DNA from: an uncultured Neglectibacter sp.
Lineage (GTDB): Bacteria > Bacillota > Clostridia > Oscillospirales > Acutalibacteraceae
Direction of reading: 5' to 3'
Length of the DNA: 36,001 nt
Assembly (NCBI GenBank): GCA_904374805.1
Contig: CAJFEW010000013.1
Coordinates: 1-36,001, forward strand
Part shown: positions 34,857 through 36,001 of the stretch, piece by piece
Position numbering within the stretch: position 1 is the first letter of the stretch
Layout of the letters: the number at the start of each line of letters is the position of its first letter
The notes under the pieces: generated by a model
What the model saw: the letters and a program-made list of their open reading frames with translations, nothing else
What the model was told of the DNA's origin: nothing
Database searches by the model: none
Made by a program: the position numbers and the translations under genes

Positions 34857-35879
34857 TTACTCCGCTTCCACTACCACCTTGATGGACTCGCTGCTCATCT
34901 GCATGGCGATGGCTTCCGGCAGCTGGTCCAGGGTAAAGCGATGGGTGATGATGGGGGTAAAATCCACCTTGCCGCTGTTGATCAGCCGCACGGCCCGGTC
35001 GTGGGTGTCCGGGTTGACAAAGGAGCCCTTGATGGTCAATTCCTTCTTGTACACGTCAAAGAGGGGCAGGTCAAAGGTGGCGTCCACCTTGGGCACGCTG
35101 AACAGCAAGATGGTGGCTCCCTTCCCGGCAAACTGGAAGGCGCTCTTCACCGCAGGGGTGTTGCCCACACACTCGATCACCACATCGGCGGCGCCGCTCA
35201 TGGCCTGGGTGAAGGCCTGCTCACAGCCGGGCTGGGTGGGATCGATGGCGGCGTCTGCTCCCAGCTGCCGCCCCACCTGGCGGCGCTTTTCGTTTGGCTC
35301 GCTGAGAACGATTTTGGAGGCGCCGGACAGCTTGGCCAGCTGTACCATGATCAGACCGATGGCGCCGCCGCCCACCACGCAGACTTTGTCCCCTGCCTGG
35401 ATGCCCGCCAAGTCAATGCCGTGGAGGCAGCAGGCCAGAGGTTCCGCCATGGCGGCAGCCTCCCAGGAGACAGTGGGATCCAGCTTGAAGGCCTGAGAAG
35501 CGGGGATCAGGCTGTACTGGGCAAAGCCGCCGTCCCGGGTGACGCCAATGGCCTCCATAGAGGGGCACAGCTGCTTCTTGCCGTTCTGACAATACGGACA
35601 ATGGCCGCAGTAGATGTTGGGGTCAATGGTGACGTGGTCGCCCACCGCAAAGCCGGTGACGCCTTCTCCCACTTCTACCACTTCGCCGGAGTATTCGTGG
35701 CCCAACACCACCGGCGGGTTCACGTCGGCAGAGCCGGGCTCCCCGTGGTAGATGTGCACATCGGTGCCGCACACGCCGCACACTTTATTGCGGACCACCA
35801 GTTCCCCAGGACCGGCCTGGGGCACGGGCAGGTCCTCCACCGCAAAAGTCATATTTCCCATAAAACGAGATGCTTTCAT
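34857..35879 (-). CDS. Zinc-dependent alcohol dehydrogenase (MDR family)
   Basis: A 340-residue medium-chain dehydrogenase/reductase. Catalytic zinc ligands: Cys37 (CGVCGTD) and His61-Glu62 (LGHEYSG); a structural zinc site is formed by Cys91, Cys94, Cys97 and Cys105 in the YCGHCPYCQNGKKQLC segment. The NAD(P)-binding Rossmann motif is VVGGGAIGL. The length and HEYSG and CPYCQNG features resemble sorbitol, galactitol-phosphate or threonine dehydrogenase-like enzymes, but the exact substrate cannot be given. GGGAGG lies before the ATG at 35879. No clear promoter was seen between it and the divergent promoter at 35930-35959. It faces that promoter, so a shared regulatory region is likely. Confidence 0.93.
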   Translation of the reverse strand: MKASRFMGNMTFAVEDLPVPQAGPGELVVRNKVCGVCGTDVHIYHGEPGSADVNPPVVLGHEYSGEVVEVGEGVTGFAVGDHVTIDPNIYCGHCPYCQNGKKQLCPSMEAIGVTRDGGFAQYSLIPASQAFKLDPTVSWEAAAMAEPLACCLHGIDLAGIQAGDKVCVVGGGAIGLIMVQLAKLSGASKIVLSEPNEKRRQVGRQLGADAAIDPTQPGCEQAFTQAMSGAADVVIECVGNTPAVKSAFQFAGKGATILLFSVPKVDATFDLPLFDVYKKELTIKGSFVNPDTHDRAVRLINSGKVDFTPIITHRFTLDQLPEAIAMQMSSESIKVVVEAE

Positions 35880-35929
35880 AACAGTTTTCCTCCCATAGGG
35901 CTTTTTCGGACTGTAAAGTTAAATGAAAG

Positions 35930-35959
35930 TTGAGGACCCGTCAGCCCAGATGGTACAAT
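35930..35959 (+). promoter_or_regulatory. Promoter of a gene beyond the right edge
   Basis: TTGAGG (35930-35935), 18 bases, then TACAAT (35954-35959), directed to the right. A purine-rich ribosome binding site follows at 35989-35995, just before the window end. Confidence 0.65.
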
Positions 35960-35988
35960 GGTTTTACCACAAATCCAAGTACCTCCCG

Positions 35989-35995
35989 AAAGGAG
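35989..35995 (+). promoter_or_regulatory. Ribosome binding site at the window end
   Basis: AAAGGAG, followed by ACGAGT up to base 36001. The start codon must be within a few bases of the edge, so the gene itself is not visible. Confidence 0.7.
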
Positions 35996-36001
35996 ACGAG
36001 T

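Overview
The window reads as chromosome from an anaerobic, endospore-forming clostridium, probably an Oscillospirales-type gut Firmicute. The evidence is the gene content: spmA/spmB, a V-type ATPase instead of F-type genes, pyruvate phosphate dikinase, rubredoxin, Firmicutes-type FtsEX, strong AGGAGG ribosome binding sites and near-consensus sigma-A promoters. The coding DNA looks GC-rich, except for the first ~1.2 kb. No rRNA, tRNA, CRISPR array, transposase or integrase was seen. The species assignment is inference.

Layout. (1) 1-1200: AT-richer DNA with one phage-type membrane protein, several hairpins and terminators and short repeats, probably the end of a prophage or its remnant abutting the 3' end of lysS. 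(2) 1203-13248, all on the minus strand: greA-lysS; ftsE-ftsX, with an unusual acidic FtsE tail; a PucR/CdaR-type regulator; an orphan MsmX/UgpC-type sugar-transporter ATPase; an RsuA-type pseudouridine synthase with a DUF4830-type membrane protein and an Sfp-type phosphopantetheinyl transferase; then ppdK. (3) 13480-19180, plus strand: pth, mfd and a SurA/PrsA-like lipoprotein. (4) 19239-28082: a complete nine-gene V-type ATPase operon in the order ntpF-I-K-E-C-G-A-B-D, the order known from Enterococcus hirae. The rotor subunit carries the residues that bind Na+ in that enzyme. (5) 28099-36001: rubredoxin, a divergent sugar-isomerase-like TIM barrel behind a hairpin-rich leader, adenosine deaminase, spmA-spmB, an M20 dipeptidase with an HD-domain protein, a small secreted/membrane protein, and a zinc alcohol dehydrogenase. 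A promoter and ribosome binding site for a further gene lie at the right edge.

Most genes are housekeeping (translation fidelity and rescue, transcription elongation and repair, cell-wall control, energy coupling). The less ordinary signals are regulatory or structural: a perfect hairpin that would bury the ribosome binding site of the DUF4830 gene; perfect dyads over the -10 boxes of ftsE and of the PucR-type regulator; structured leaders before the V-ATPase and isomerase genes; the FtsE tail; and an isomerase-like protein whose active-site motifs differ from the family pattern. I see no clear new multi-gene defence or biosynthetic system. All function calls come from reading motifs by eye, without database searches.
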